A stretch of DNA of 64,000 nt from Streptococcus sanguinis (GTDB lineage Bacteria > Bacillota > Bacilli > Lactobacillales > Streptococcaceae). This document shows, one piece after another, positions 28,709-35,997 of the stretch. The stretch's first letter is position 1; every line of letters starts with the position of its first letter. A program made the translations under genes and the position numbers. The notes below the pieces were generated by a model. That model saw only the letters and a list, made by a program, of their open reading frames with translations, made no database searches and was not told the origin of the DNA. The stretch is from contig NZ_LR134002.1 of NCBI RefSeq assembly GCF_900635155.1, positions 1,860,001-1,924,000 of the forward strand. Direction: 5' to 3'.

Positions 28709-30067
28709 TCAATTCGCCTCTTTGATATAGTTCAGCCAGTTGGCCAGCAGCTGCTCGTCCTGATAAAAATGAACATGCAGGTAGCTGGCAAAGGTTCGGC
28801 CCTTTTGATAACCTCCTGTCCAGGCAGCTACGACCTGACCGTCTCTGACCTTCTCGAGCTTGAGGACCGTATCTTCCTCCGTTTCAAAGACTGAATGGTG
28901 AAACTCATGTCCCCTGACCGCTGTACCTTTAGGACCAAAAAGACTGTCTACCTGCGTTTCTGCTTGGCAGTAGCCAAAGCTTTTCAGGCCGGGGGTCATC
29001 AGGCTCTTGCCCTTGAAAATGCCGACCATTTCATAGGCCTGACCCTCTACTTCCAGCAGCTCTCCCAGATACATGAGTCCGCCGCATTCTGCGTAGATTG
29101 GCCGGCCCTGCTCGTGAGCTTTCTTAACCGAAGCCCGGAAATCAGCATTTGTCATCAGCTCCTGAGCATAGACTTCTGGAAAACCGCCGCCAAAATAATA
29201 AGCATCTGCAGCTGGGAGTGCCTTATCTTTCAGAGGGCTGAAAGGCACTAGCTGGACATTGAGCTCTCTTAGAAAGTCCAGGTTGTCTTCGTAGTAAAAG
29301 TGGAAAGCATCATCCAAAGCATAAGCCAAAGTCAAGGGCTGGTCATTGCGAATATGGAAAGGATTGGTCATCCGCTTATCGGGCAGTTCTGCCTTTTCTA
29401 GCAGCCTGTCTAGATTTATATGCGTGGCTGCTGCCGCTCCCAACTCCTCAAATCGACGGTCCAAATCATCCATTTCTACGTCAGGGATGAGACCCAGATG
29501 ACGCGATGGCAGCTCTGCTGTTGCATTCTTAGGCAGATAACCCAGAACTTCAACATCCGTATACCGCTCTATGGCACCCTTGATGAGTTCATAGTGGTTC
29601 TGTGAAGCCACCCGATTGATAATGACCCCAGCAATATCCAAATCCGGATCAAAAGTCGCAAAGCCATGGACCATAGCTGCTGCCGAGGTGGATGTCGCCT
29701 TCCCATCGATGATGAGAACAACTGGAATACCCAACTTCTTAGCAACAGAAGCAGAGGACGCACAGTCCTTGTCCGTACCCAGACCATCAAAGAGGCCCAT
29801 GACGCCTTCAACCACTGCCACATCCGCGTCTCCATGCCATTTATAGTAGGACCAAGCCAAACTCTGATCATCAGGAATCATAAAGCTGTCCACATTCCGC
29901 GACGGCCGCTTGGTAATCCGACTATGGTAAGCCGTATCAATATAATCTGGTCCAACCTTATAAGGCTGAACCTGATAGCCTCTGTCTGCCAGAGCTTTCA
30001 AAATCCCTAGGGTAACTGTTGTCTTTCCGACACCGCTGGAAACACCAGCCAGCATAAATTGCTTCAT
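28709..30067 (-). CDS. cbiA: Cobyrinic acid a,c-diamide synthase
   Basis: A 452-aa glutamine-dependent amidotransferase and first gene of the cobalamin train. The P-loop GVSSGVGKTTVTLG is at residues 8-21, followed by YKVGPDYIDTAYH and VEGVMGLFDG; the GATase Cys lies in YAECGGLMYLGE, and the catalytic His in YLHVHF near the C terminus. Its start lies 34 bp after a hairpin and about 130 bp after a promoter on the same strand. Confidence 0.96.
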   Translation of the reverse strand: MKQFMLAGVSSGVGKTTVTLGILKALADRGYQVQPYKVGPDYIDTAYHSRITKRPSRNVDSFMIPDDQSLAWSYYKWHGDADVAVVEGVMGLFDGLGTDKDCASSASVAKKLGIPVVLIIDGKATSTSAAAMVHGFATFDPDLDIAGVIINRVASQNHYELIKGAIERYTDVEVLGYLPKNATAELPSRHLGLIPDVEMDDLDRRFEELGAAAATHINLDRLLEKAELPDKRMTNPFHIRNDQPLTLAYALDDAFHFYYEDNLDFLRELNVQLVPFSPLKDKALPAADAYYFGGGFPEVYAQELMTNADFRASVKKAHEQGRPIYAECGGLMYLGELLEVEGQAYEMVGIFKGKSLMTPGLKSFGYCQAETQVDSLFGPKGTAVRGHEFHHSVFETEEDTVLKLEKVRDGQVVAAWTGGYQKGRTFASYLHVHFYQDEQLLANWLNYIKEAN

Positions 30068-30100
30068 TACTTTACTCCAGATTTGCTGATAAAAAAAGTA

Positions 30101-30133
30101 CTACAAAAAATAAAGAAGTTTTATTTTTTGTAG
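30101..30133 (-). other. Perfect 14-bp hairpin in cbiA leader (possible attenuator)
   Basis: On the minus strand the arms CTACAAAAAATAAA and its exact complement flank a 5-nt loop, and are followed by TACTTTTTTT. The structure lies between the cbiA promoter and the cbiA start, about 33 bp from the ATG. It looks like a weak intrinsic terminator, so it could attenuate the cobalamin transcript or protect its 5' end. The stem is almost all A-T, so termination strength is uncertain. Smaller palindromes (AACAC-n6-GTGTT and ACATATATGT) lie just upstream of it in the leader. Confidence 0.55.
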
Positions 30134-30201
30134 CACCGTTGCTCACATATATGTCGTCCAAACACGCCGTTGTGTTCGTTTTCAGTTCGTATATTAAATT
30201 T

Positions 30202-30230
30202 ATTTTAATATAAACAAGAAAAGCTGTCAA
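30202..30230 (-). promoter_or_regulatory. Promoter of the cobalamin gene train
   Basis: On the minus strand TTGACA (30225-30230) and TAAAAT (30202-30207) are separated by exactly 17 bp, a near-consensus sigma70-type promoter, with a predicted start near 30195 and a leader of about 130 nt to cbiA. I looked in the leader for the conserved B12-box of cobalamin riboswitches and did not find it. Confidence 0.75.
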
Positions 30231-30312
30231 GTTTTTCCTAGAGCACCTCTGAAAAAAGTCAAGATTCTAGAGCGTCCTTACTGAAAACTGAGCATTTTTT
30301 AAAATTCTGTTA

Positions 30313-30354
30313 AATTTAAAAAAACATCAGGAAAAGGAACATTCCTGATGTTTT
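30313..30354 (-). terminator. Intrinsic terminator after ABC exporter operon
   Basis: A 13-bp stem (AAAACATCAGGAA with its complement, 30321-30333 and 30342-30354) with an 8-nt loop is followed on the minus strand by a run of seven T. It ends the MarR-ABC transcript and insulates the cobalamin promoter. Confidence 0.85.
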
Positions 30355-30363
30355 ATTTGAGCA

Positions 30364-32121
30364 TCAACCTGCATCTTCCTCTACAAATTGACTATTATAG
30401 AGGTCCGCATAGAAGCCATTCTGATCCATGAGTTCATCGTGGTTGCCCTGCTCGATGATATTTCCATCACGCATGACCAAGATAAGATCTGCATTTCGGA
30501 TAGTGGACAGGCGGTGGGCAATGACAAAGGAAGTCCGGCCTTCCATGAGTTTGTCCATCGCCTTTTGAATCAGCTCCTCCGTCCGCGTATCGACTGACGA
30601 AGTGGCCTCATCCAAGATCAAGAGCGGCGCATCTTTCAGCAGAGCACGAGCGATGGTAAGCAGCTGCTTCTGACCGACCGACAGGTTGACTGTATCATCC
30701 AGCACCGTATTGTAGGCTTGCGGCAGCGTCATGATAAAGTGATGAACACCGACCGCCTTCGCTGCAGCAACAACTGCTTCATCCGTCACATGCTCCTGAT
30801 TATAAATCAAGTTCTCTCGGATAGTTCCCTCAAAGAGCCAGGTATCCTGCAAGACCATTGAAAAGGCATCGTGAACCTCGGAGCGTTTCATATCCTTAAT
30901 ATCTATACCATCAATGCTGATACGTCCCTTGTCAATTTCATAGAACTTCATAAGGAGATTAACGATAGTCGTCTTACCGGCACCCGTCGGACCGACAATA
31001 GCAATCTTCTGTCCGGCTTTGGCCTGGGCTGAGAAATCATGGATGATGGTCTGGTCCGGCTTGTAGCCAAAGAAGACTTCTTCAAAGGCAACATTTCCCT
31101 TGACAGCAGTAAGCTGCTGCTCTTTATGCTGGTCGTCTTCCATATCAGGCTCAGCTAGAAATTCAAAGACACGAACCAGTGCAGCACCAGCCTGCTGCAA
31201 GACGGCGATACCTTGGGCAATCTGTGACAAAGGCTGAGAGAAGGTCCGCACATAAACCATAAAGGCGACGATAATTCCGATGCTAATAGAGCCATTAATG
31301 GCCAGAGCAGCACCGACCAAAATAACCAGCACATAGGCAAAATTCCCCGTAAAGAACATGAGCGGCATCATCATGCTAGAAATAAATTGAGACTTCCAAA
31401 TACTGTTATAGAGATTATGATTGAGAACTGCAAAGCGCTCCTTAGACTGATCAATGGCATTATAGCTGGTAACAACATTATGACCGGAGTACATCTCCTC
31501 CACATAACCGTTTACTGCAGCCAGATCGTTTTGCTGGGCGGTGAAATAGCCCTGAGACTTGCCCATGATGAAGCCGACAAAGACAAAGCCGACTACAGTA
31601 GCCAAGATGGTTACCAAGGCCAAGATCCAGTTCATGAAGAACATGGTCAAAACCACAGCCACCAAGAGCAGGCTGGCAGAGATAACATTCCCCAGACTCT
31701 GGTTGAGGGATTGGCCGACCGTATCTACGTCATTAGTCACGCGCGACAGAGTATCCCCCTGAGAATGACCATCGAAATAGCCCAGCGGCAGCTTGTTAAT
31801 CTTCTCTGCAATGGCCTTCCGCAGCCGCTTGGAGAAATACTGGATAACCGTACTGATGATAAAGGACTGCCCGTAGTTGAGCAGAGCTCCGACTGCATAG
31901 AGCACGGTCAGCAGAAGGGCAATCTCAGACACAGCTTTTAAATCAATATTGGTAGCCAAACCTTCAGAGATGAGATTGGTAATTTCTTTTAGTTTATTTG
32001 GCCCATAGACCGTGATAATATTTGACAAGACAGCTCCCACAAATGCCAAAGCAAGAGGAAGCTGGAAGCCTTTGAGATAAGGCCGTATCTGGCTAAATAA
32101 TGAAGGCTTCTTATTTTCCAT
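30364..32121 (-). CDS. ABC exporter half-transporter (multidrug type), second subunit
   Basis: A 585-aa protein with six predicted membrane helices and a C-terminal nucleotide-binding domain (Walker A GPTGAGKTT, signature LSVGQKQLL, Walker B LLILDEATSSVD). It forms an evident pair with the upstream gene, overlapping it by 11 bp; such pairs are heterodimeric drug exporters of the LmrCD/PatAB/SatAB kind. The Walker B Glu is present here, and the signature is LSVGQ, a deviation seen in one partner of heterodimers. The substrate is unknown. Confidence 0.9.
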   Translation of the reverse strand: MENKKPSLFSQIRPYLKGFQLPLALAFVGAVLSNIITVYGPNKLKEITNLISEGLATNIDLKAVSEIALLLTVLYAVGALLNYGQSFIISTVIQYFSKRLRKAIAEKINKLPLGYFDGHSQGDTLSRVTNDVDTVGQSLNQSLGNVISASLLLVAVVLTMFFMNWILALVTILATVVGFVFVGFIMGKSQGYFTAQQNDLAAVNGYVEEMYSGHNVVTSYNAIDQSKERFAVLNHNLYNSIWKSQFISSMMMPLMFFTGNFAYVLVILVGAALAINGSISIGIIVAFMVYVRTFSQPLSQIAQGIAVLQQAGAALVRVFEFLAEPDMEDDQHKEQQLTAVKGNVAFEEVFFGYKPDQTIIHDFSAQAKAGQKIAIVGPTGAGKTTIVNLLMKFYEIDKGRISIDGIDIKDMKRSEVHDAFSMVLQDTWLFEGTIRENLIYNQEHVTDEAVVAAAKAVGVHHFIMTLPQAYNTVLDDTVNLSVGQKQLLTIARALLKDAPLLILDEATSSVDTRTEELIQKAMDKLMEGRTSFVIAHRLSTIRNADLILVMRDGNIIEQGNHDELMDQNGFYADLYNSQFVEEDAG

Positions 32122-33877
32122 TTTCTAATTCCTCCTTGGATAATTGTGAGTAGGCAATTTCTTGATAGACTTCGTTGCTGGCCAAAAGCTCTCTGTGAGT
32201 ACCTTGACCAACCACCTTACCAGCATCCAAGACCAAGATTTGATCCGCATCCATGATAGTAGAAATCCGCTGCGCCACAATCAGCTTGGTCATATCCCGC
32301 GTCCGCTCAGCCAGTCCCTTGCGCAAAATGCGGTCTGTCTTATAGTCCAGCGCTGAGAAGGAGTCGTCAAAGATGAGGATTTCTGGCTTACGAGCCAAAG
32401 CTCTGGCAATGGCCAAACGCTGACGCTGGCCACCAGAGAAGTTGGTTCCGCTTTGAGCCACTTCAGCTTTCAGCCCCTTTTCCTTCTCTTGGACAAAGGG
32501 CTTAGCCTGTGCTAGGTCAAGAGCCTCCCACATTTTCTGCTCATCCAGCGGGCTTTCTTTGCTTTGACCCAAGTCCAGATTGCTCTCGATATCGCCAGAG
32601 AAAAGCACCGCCTTTTGCGGGATGTAGCCGACCTTATTATGCAGGTCTTCCAGCTGGTAATCCTGAACATTGACACCATCTACCAGAATCTCTCCTTCAG
32701 TTACATCGTAGAAACGAGGAATGAGATTGACTAGCGTGGATTTCCCTGAACCAGTTGAACCGATAAAGGCCACGGTATCACCAGCCTGCGCTGTAAAGCT
32801 GACATGCTCAATGACCGCTTCTGAATTCTTGGAATAGCGGAAGGACACGTCTCGAAAGACCACCTCTCCCTTGCTATCCGCTGCTGCCTTAGGCTGTTCC
32901 GGACTGGTGATAGAAGAATGCAGGTCCAGAACTTCATTAATCCGGCCAGCGGATACAATGGTCCGAGGCAGGACGATGAAGAGGGCACCCATGAGCAAGA
33001 ATCCAATCACAATCTGCATAGCATAGGACATAAAGACGACCATATCACTGAAGAGCGGGAGACGCTCCTGCAGCCCAGCCTCCTGGATCAAATAAGCACC
33101 AATCCAGTAAATCGCCAGTGTCAAGCCGCTGGAAATCCCCATCATAACTGGATTCATCATAGCCATCAGACGACCGATGAAAAGATTGAGTCGGGTTACT
33201 TCATCATTGGCCGCCGCAAACTTCTCATCCTGATAGTCCTCAGCATTGTAAGCCCGGACCACGCGAATCCCAGTCAGACTCTCTCTAGTGACGCTGTTTA
33301 GCTTATCGACCAAGCGCTGCGCCACTGACTGCTTGGGAAAGGCCAATGTCACCAAAACTACTGTCAGCAGGATATTGACTATAACAGCAATAAGAACTGC
33401 AGTTAGCCAGTTCTCGGACTTGCCAATAATCTTGGTCATGGCCCAAATCGCCATAATCGGTCCCCTGGTCACTACCTGAAGCCCCATGGTAATTAAGGTC
33501 TGTACCTGGGTAATGTCATTCGTCGTCCGAGTCAGCAGACTAGGGATTGAAAATTTCTTAATCTCCGTCTGTGAATAGTCTAGCACACGGTTGAAAATAT
33601 CGCTCCGCAAGCTTTGGGTAAAGCTGGCTGCTATACGAGCGGCAAAAAAGCCAACCACAATAGCTGACAGCAAGCTAGCAAAAGATAGGCCAATCATTTT
33701 CAAACCTGGCTCCCACAGATCCGCCAAGCCTGTCCCCGGTGTTTGCAATAGCTCTGTAATCGTCGAAATATAGGTTGGAACTTCTAATTCCAAATATACC
33801 GTTAGGAAGGTAAAGAGCACACTGAGAACAATCATGCTCACTTCCCTTGCCGTCAGCCGTTTAAATAACTTAAACAT
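32111..33877 (-). CDS. ABC exporter half-transporter (multidrug type), first subunit
   Basis: A 588-aa half-transporter: six-helix membrane domain then an ATPase with Walker A GSTGSGKST, signature FSGGQRQRL and Walker B ILIFDDSFSALD. The Walker B end is D-D instead of D-E, i.e. the catalytic Glu is replaced by Asp, the degenerate-site pattern of heterodimeric exporters. I start at 33877 because GGAGG precedes that ATG by five bases; another ATG lies 12 bp upstream. It overlaps the MarR gene by 8 bp, so regulator and exporter are co-transcribed. Confidence 0.9.
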   Translation of the reverse strand: MFKLFKRLTAREVSMIVLSVLFTFLTVYLELEVPTYISTITELLQTPGTGLADLWEPGLKMIGLSFASLLSAIVVGFFAARIAASFTQSLRSDIFNRVLDYSQTEIKKFSIPSLLTRTTNDITQVQTLITMGLQVVTRGPIMAIWAMTKIIGKSENWLTAVLIAVIVNILLTVVLVTLAFPKQSVAQRLVDKLNSVTRESLTGIRVVRAYNAEDYQDEKFAAANDEVTRLNLFIGRLMAMMNPVMMGISSGLTLAIYWIGAYLIQEAGLQERLPLFSDMVVFMSYAMQIVIGFLLMGALFIVLPRTIVSAGRINEVLDLHSSITSPEQPKAAADSKGEVVFRDVSFRYSKNSEAVIEHVSFTAQAGDTVAFIGSTGSGKSTLVNLIPRFYDVTEGEILVDGVNVQDYQLEDLHNKVGYIPQKAVLFSGDIESNLDLGQSKESPLDEQKMWEALDLAQAKPFVQEKEKGLKAEVAQSGTNFSGGQRQRLAIARALARKPEILIFDDSFSALDYKTDRILRKGLAERTRDMTKLIVAQRISTIMDADQILVLDAGKVVGQGTHRELLASNEVYQEIAYSQLSKEELENGK

Positions 33878-34328
33878 CTTTGCCTCCATTTTCTAAACTT
33901 TCGATATTCTGATAAAACTTGGCCATGACTTGAGAAAAAATCAGTAGTTCCTGCTCAGAAACACCATTCAAAATAGAACGATCCATTTCATCAAAAAAGT
34001 CACGGATTTTTTTCATTCTTTCCTGCGACTGCGGAGTGAGACGGATATATTTGGCCCGTTTGTCTGTCTTGCTGATTTCCAGCTGGATAAAGCCATTTTT
34101 CTCCATCCTTTTCATTAAGTTAGAGGCCACCGATTTGGAAATATCCAACTCCTGCTCAATATCCTTAATAAGGGTATCCTTCCCCTCTTCCGTACGACAG
34201 GCGACAATATGCAAGACCTGCCCCTGCGGCCCAGCCATGGACTCAATCCCTTGCTCCTTGGCAAGCTTTTCCACTATGAGATGAATCTTTCGTCCAAAAC
34301 GCTTCATTTCTAATAAAGGCTTTTCCAT
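33870..34328 (-). CDS. MarR-family transcriptional regulator of the ABC exporter
   Basis: A 152-aa winged-helix protein. The DNA-binding helix-turn-helix is around LIKDIEQELDISKSVASNLMKRMEKNGF, and the wing follows in ISKTDKRAKYIRLT. It is the first gene of a three-gene operon with the ABC exporter, and palindromic operators lie in its own promoter, so autorepression with drug- or metabolite-triggered release is the likely mode. Start is ATG 34328 behind GGAAG; the in-frame TTG just before is less likely. Confidence 0.9.
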   Translation of the reverse strand: MEKPLLEMKRFGRKIHLIVEKLAKEQGIESMAGPQGQVLHIVACRTEEGKDTLIKDIEQELDISKSVASNLMKRMEKNGFIQLEISKTDKRAKYIRLTPQSQERMKKIRDFFDEMDRSILNGVSEQELLIFSQVMAKFYQNIESLENGGKDV

Positions 34329-34345
34329 CAAAACTTCCTTCCTAG

Positions 34346-34433
34346 ATTGGTTCTCGTGAGAACCAATTAGTTTTCATGAGAACTATTTTAACACATGGAA
34401 GAAAGATGTCAAGAAAAAAGTTTCTATGAGAAC
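34346..34433 (-). promoter_or_regulatory. Promoter and three inverted-repeat operators for the MarR-ABC operon
   Basis: On the minus strand TTGACA (34407-34412) and TAAAAT (34385-34390), 16 bp apart, form a strong promoter. Three sites share the core GTTCTC-n2-GAGAAC: a perfect 10-bp-arm palindrome at 34346-34367 (arms ATTGGTTCTC), an imperfect one at 34368-34385 (GTTTTCATGAGAAC core) abutting the -10, and GTTTCTATGAGAAC at 34420-34433 just upstream of the -35. Their placement around the promoter suits a MarR-type repressor. Confidence 0.8.
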
Positions 34434-34446
34434 CATTTTTTCGATT

Positions 34447-34473
34447 AAAAAATTCAGCCCTTCTCAGGCTGAA
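34447..34473 (-). terminator. Intrinsic terminator after deformylase-like gene
   Basis: TTCAGCC and GGCTGAA (34453-34459 and 34467-34473) form a 7-bp stem with a 7-nt loop followed on the minus strand by six T. It lies 8 bp after the stop of the deformylase-like gene. Confidence 0.8.
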
Positions 34474-34481
34474 TGACTTCC

Positions 34482-34892
34482 TTAAATCAAGATTCCTTCC
34501 AAATGGTCCAATTCGTGCTGGCAGATTTGGGCAGGTAGCCCTTTCAAGGTCATGGTCTGCTGCTGCCAATTTTTATCCAGATAATCGATTGTAATTTCCT
34601 GATAACGTTGGGTAGGACGGCTTCCAGTCAAAGACAGGCAGCCCTCTTCTGTCTGATAAGGCTCTGATTTAGAGCGCAGCACCGGATTAAACATGACTAC
34701 CGGTACCATGCCATACAGAAAGATAATGACCCGCTTAGGCACCCCAATCATATTGGCTGCGAGTCCCAGACAGTTTTCTTGATTTGCCTGCAGAGTATCT
34801 TGCAAGTCTTGAGCCAGATAAAGGTCTTCTCTACTAGCCTGCTCTGATGGTTGCTGCAGGAAGAAAATATCTTTGACAATTGCTTTTTCCAT
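34482..34892 (-). CDS. Peptide deformylase-like protein with altered motif I
   Basis: A 136-aa protein with the peptide deformylase fold motifs: motif II EEGCLS (metal Cys), motif III QHELDHLEG (H-E-x-x-H metal site). Motif I, normally G-x-G-x-A-A-x-Q, reads GLAANMIG, with Asn-Met-Ile in place of the catalytic Gln region. It is also shorter than the approximately 200-aa class II deformylases normal for Gram-positive bacteria. The protein may be a weakly active or inactive paralogue, with the housekeeping def elsewhere. It is monocistronic, with its own terminator. Confidence 0.82.
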   Translation of the reverse strand: MEKAIVKDIFFLQQPSEQASREDLYLAQDLQDTLQANQENCLGLAANMIGVPKRVIIFLYGMVPVVMFNPVLRSKSEPYQTEEGCLSLTGSRPTQRYQEITIDYLDKNWQQQTMTLKGLPAQICQHELDHLEGILI

Positions 34893-34910
34893 TGCTTTTC
34901 CTCATAGAGA

Positions 34911-34932
34911 AGGGCCTGATAAATCAGACCCT
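34911..34932 (-). terminator. Weak terminator-like hairpin after scrK
   Basis: AGGGCCTGAT and ATCAGACCCT pair over 10 bp (one G-T wobble) with a 2-nt loop, 7 bp after the scrK stop. The T-run that follows on the minus strand is poor (TCTCTAT), so termination may be partial. Confidence 0.5.
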
Positions 34933-34938
34933 ATAGGC

Positions 34939-35838
34939 TTATTTTGCGTGGCGCTCGCTAACTTCTTTAGCCAGTACAAAGTTCCCCAGCGTTGCGGAGC
35001 CATTTCCAGCCACAGCCGGTGTCACGATATAGTCACGAACATCAGGAACCGGCAAATAGCCGTTCAGCAGAACTGTGAATTTCTCACGAACCCGATCCAG
35101 CATGTGCTGCTGAGCCATAACCCCGCCACCAAAGACGATGACATCCGGACGGAAAGTCACTGTCGCCTGAATAGCCGCCTGAGCGATATAGTAAGCTTGA
35201 ATATCCCAGACGGAACTATTGAGTTTAATATTTTCCCCACGAACTCCAGTCCTTGCCTCTAAGCTTGGCCCAGCCGCCAATCCTTCCAAACAGCCATTGT
35301 GGAAAGGACAAACGCCATTGAACTCTTTTTCCACATCCATAGGGTGTTTAGCTACATAATAGTGTCCCATCTCTGGGTGACCTGTCCCCCCTACAAATTC
35401 GCCCCGCTGGATAGCACCGGCACCGATTCCTGTCCCAATCGTATAATAGACCAGATTTTCAATGCGGCCTCCAGCATTGTTGCGGGCTACTACTTCACCG
35501 TAAGCTGAGCTATTGACATCCGTCGTGAAGTAAATGGGCACATTGAGGGCCCGGCGCAGAGCTCCGACAATATCCACATTAGCCCAATGCGGCTTAGGCG
35601 TCGTCGTGATAAAGCCGTAAGTCTTTGAGTTAGGGTCAATATCAATTGGCCCAAAAGATCCAACAGCCAGACCAGCTAGATTGTCAAAATGAGAAAAAAA
35701 CTCAATCGTCTTGTCTAGCGTTTCAATAGGCGTGGTCGTTGGAAACTGTGTCTTTTCAACAACTTCAAACCGTTCATCGCCTACAGCACAGACAAACTTA
35801 GTGCCACCAGCTTCCAAACTTCCATACAATTTTGTCAT
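34939..35838 (-). CDS. scrK: Fructokinase, ROK family
   Basis: A 299-aa sugar kinase phosphorylating fructose released from sucrose-6-phosphate. The N-terminal phosphate motif is LEAGGTKFVCAVG, the ROK catalytic/DNA-like motif GTGIGAGAIQRGEFVGGTGHPEMGH and the zinc site H-x-x-x-C-x-x-H/C (CPFHNGCLEG). Neighbouring scrA, scrB and scrR confirm the sucrose role. It has its own extended -10 promoter and follows a terminator after scrA. Confidence 0.93.
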   Translation of the reverse strand: MTKLYGSLEAGGTKFVCAVGDERFEVVEKTQFPTTTPIETLDKTIEFFSHFDNLAGLAVGSFGPIDIDPNSKTYGFITTTPKPHWANVDIVGALRRALNVPIYFTTDVNSSAYGEVVARNNAGGRIENLVYYTIGTGIGAGAIQRGEFVGGTGHPEMGHYYVAKHPMDVEKEFNGVCPFHNGCLEGLAAGPSLEARTGVRGENIKLNSSVWDIQAYYIAQAAIQATVTFRPDVIVFGGGVMAQQHMLDRVREKFTVLLNGYLPVPDVRDYIVTPAVAGNGSATLGNFVLAKEVSERHAK

Positions 35839-35876
35839 TATAAATCCTCTTTTAAAATTTGATTTCTACTCTATTC

Positions 35877-35882
35877 ATTATA
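35877..35882 (-). promoter_or_regulatory. Extended -10 promoter of scrK
   Basis: On the minus strand TATGCTATAAT gives TATAAT with an upstream TATG, an extended -10 element. No good -35 is seen at 17 bp. Confidence 0.5.
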
Positions 35883-35955
35883 GCATATCTCTTGCAGACT
35901 TCTTGCCAAAAGTAGTCTTTTTAAATCTTTTTCAACAAGACTGTACTTATGACAT

Positions 35956-35987
35956 AAAAAACGAACAAATCAACTTTTGTTCGTTTT
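35956..35987 (-). terminator. Intrinsic terminator after scrA
   Basis: AAAACGAACAAA and its complement (35958-35969, 35976-35987) form a 12-bp stem with a 6-nt loop, 10 bp after the scrA stop, followed by T on the minus strand. Confidence 0.8.
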
Positions 35988-35997
35988 CTAAATTCCA

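Noticed and set aside
30068..30363. Cobalamin riboswitch upstream of cbiA
   Set aside because: I looked for the conserved B12-box and for the long multi-helix leader; neither is visible and the promoter-to-gene distance is too short. A covariance search would be needed to be certain.
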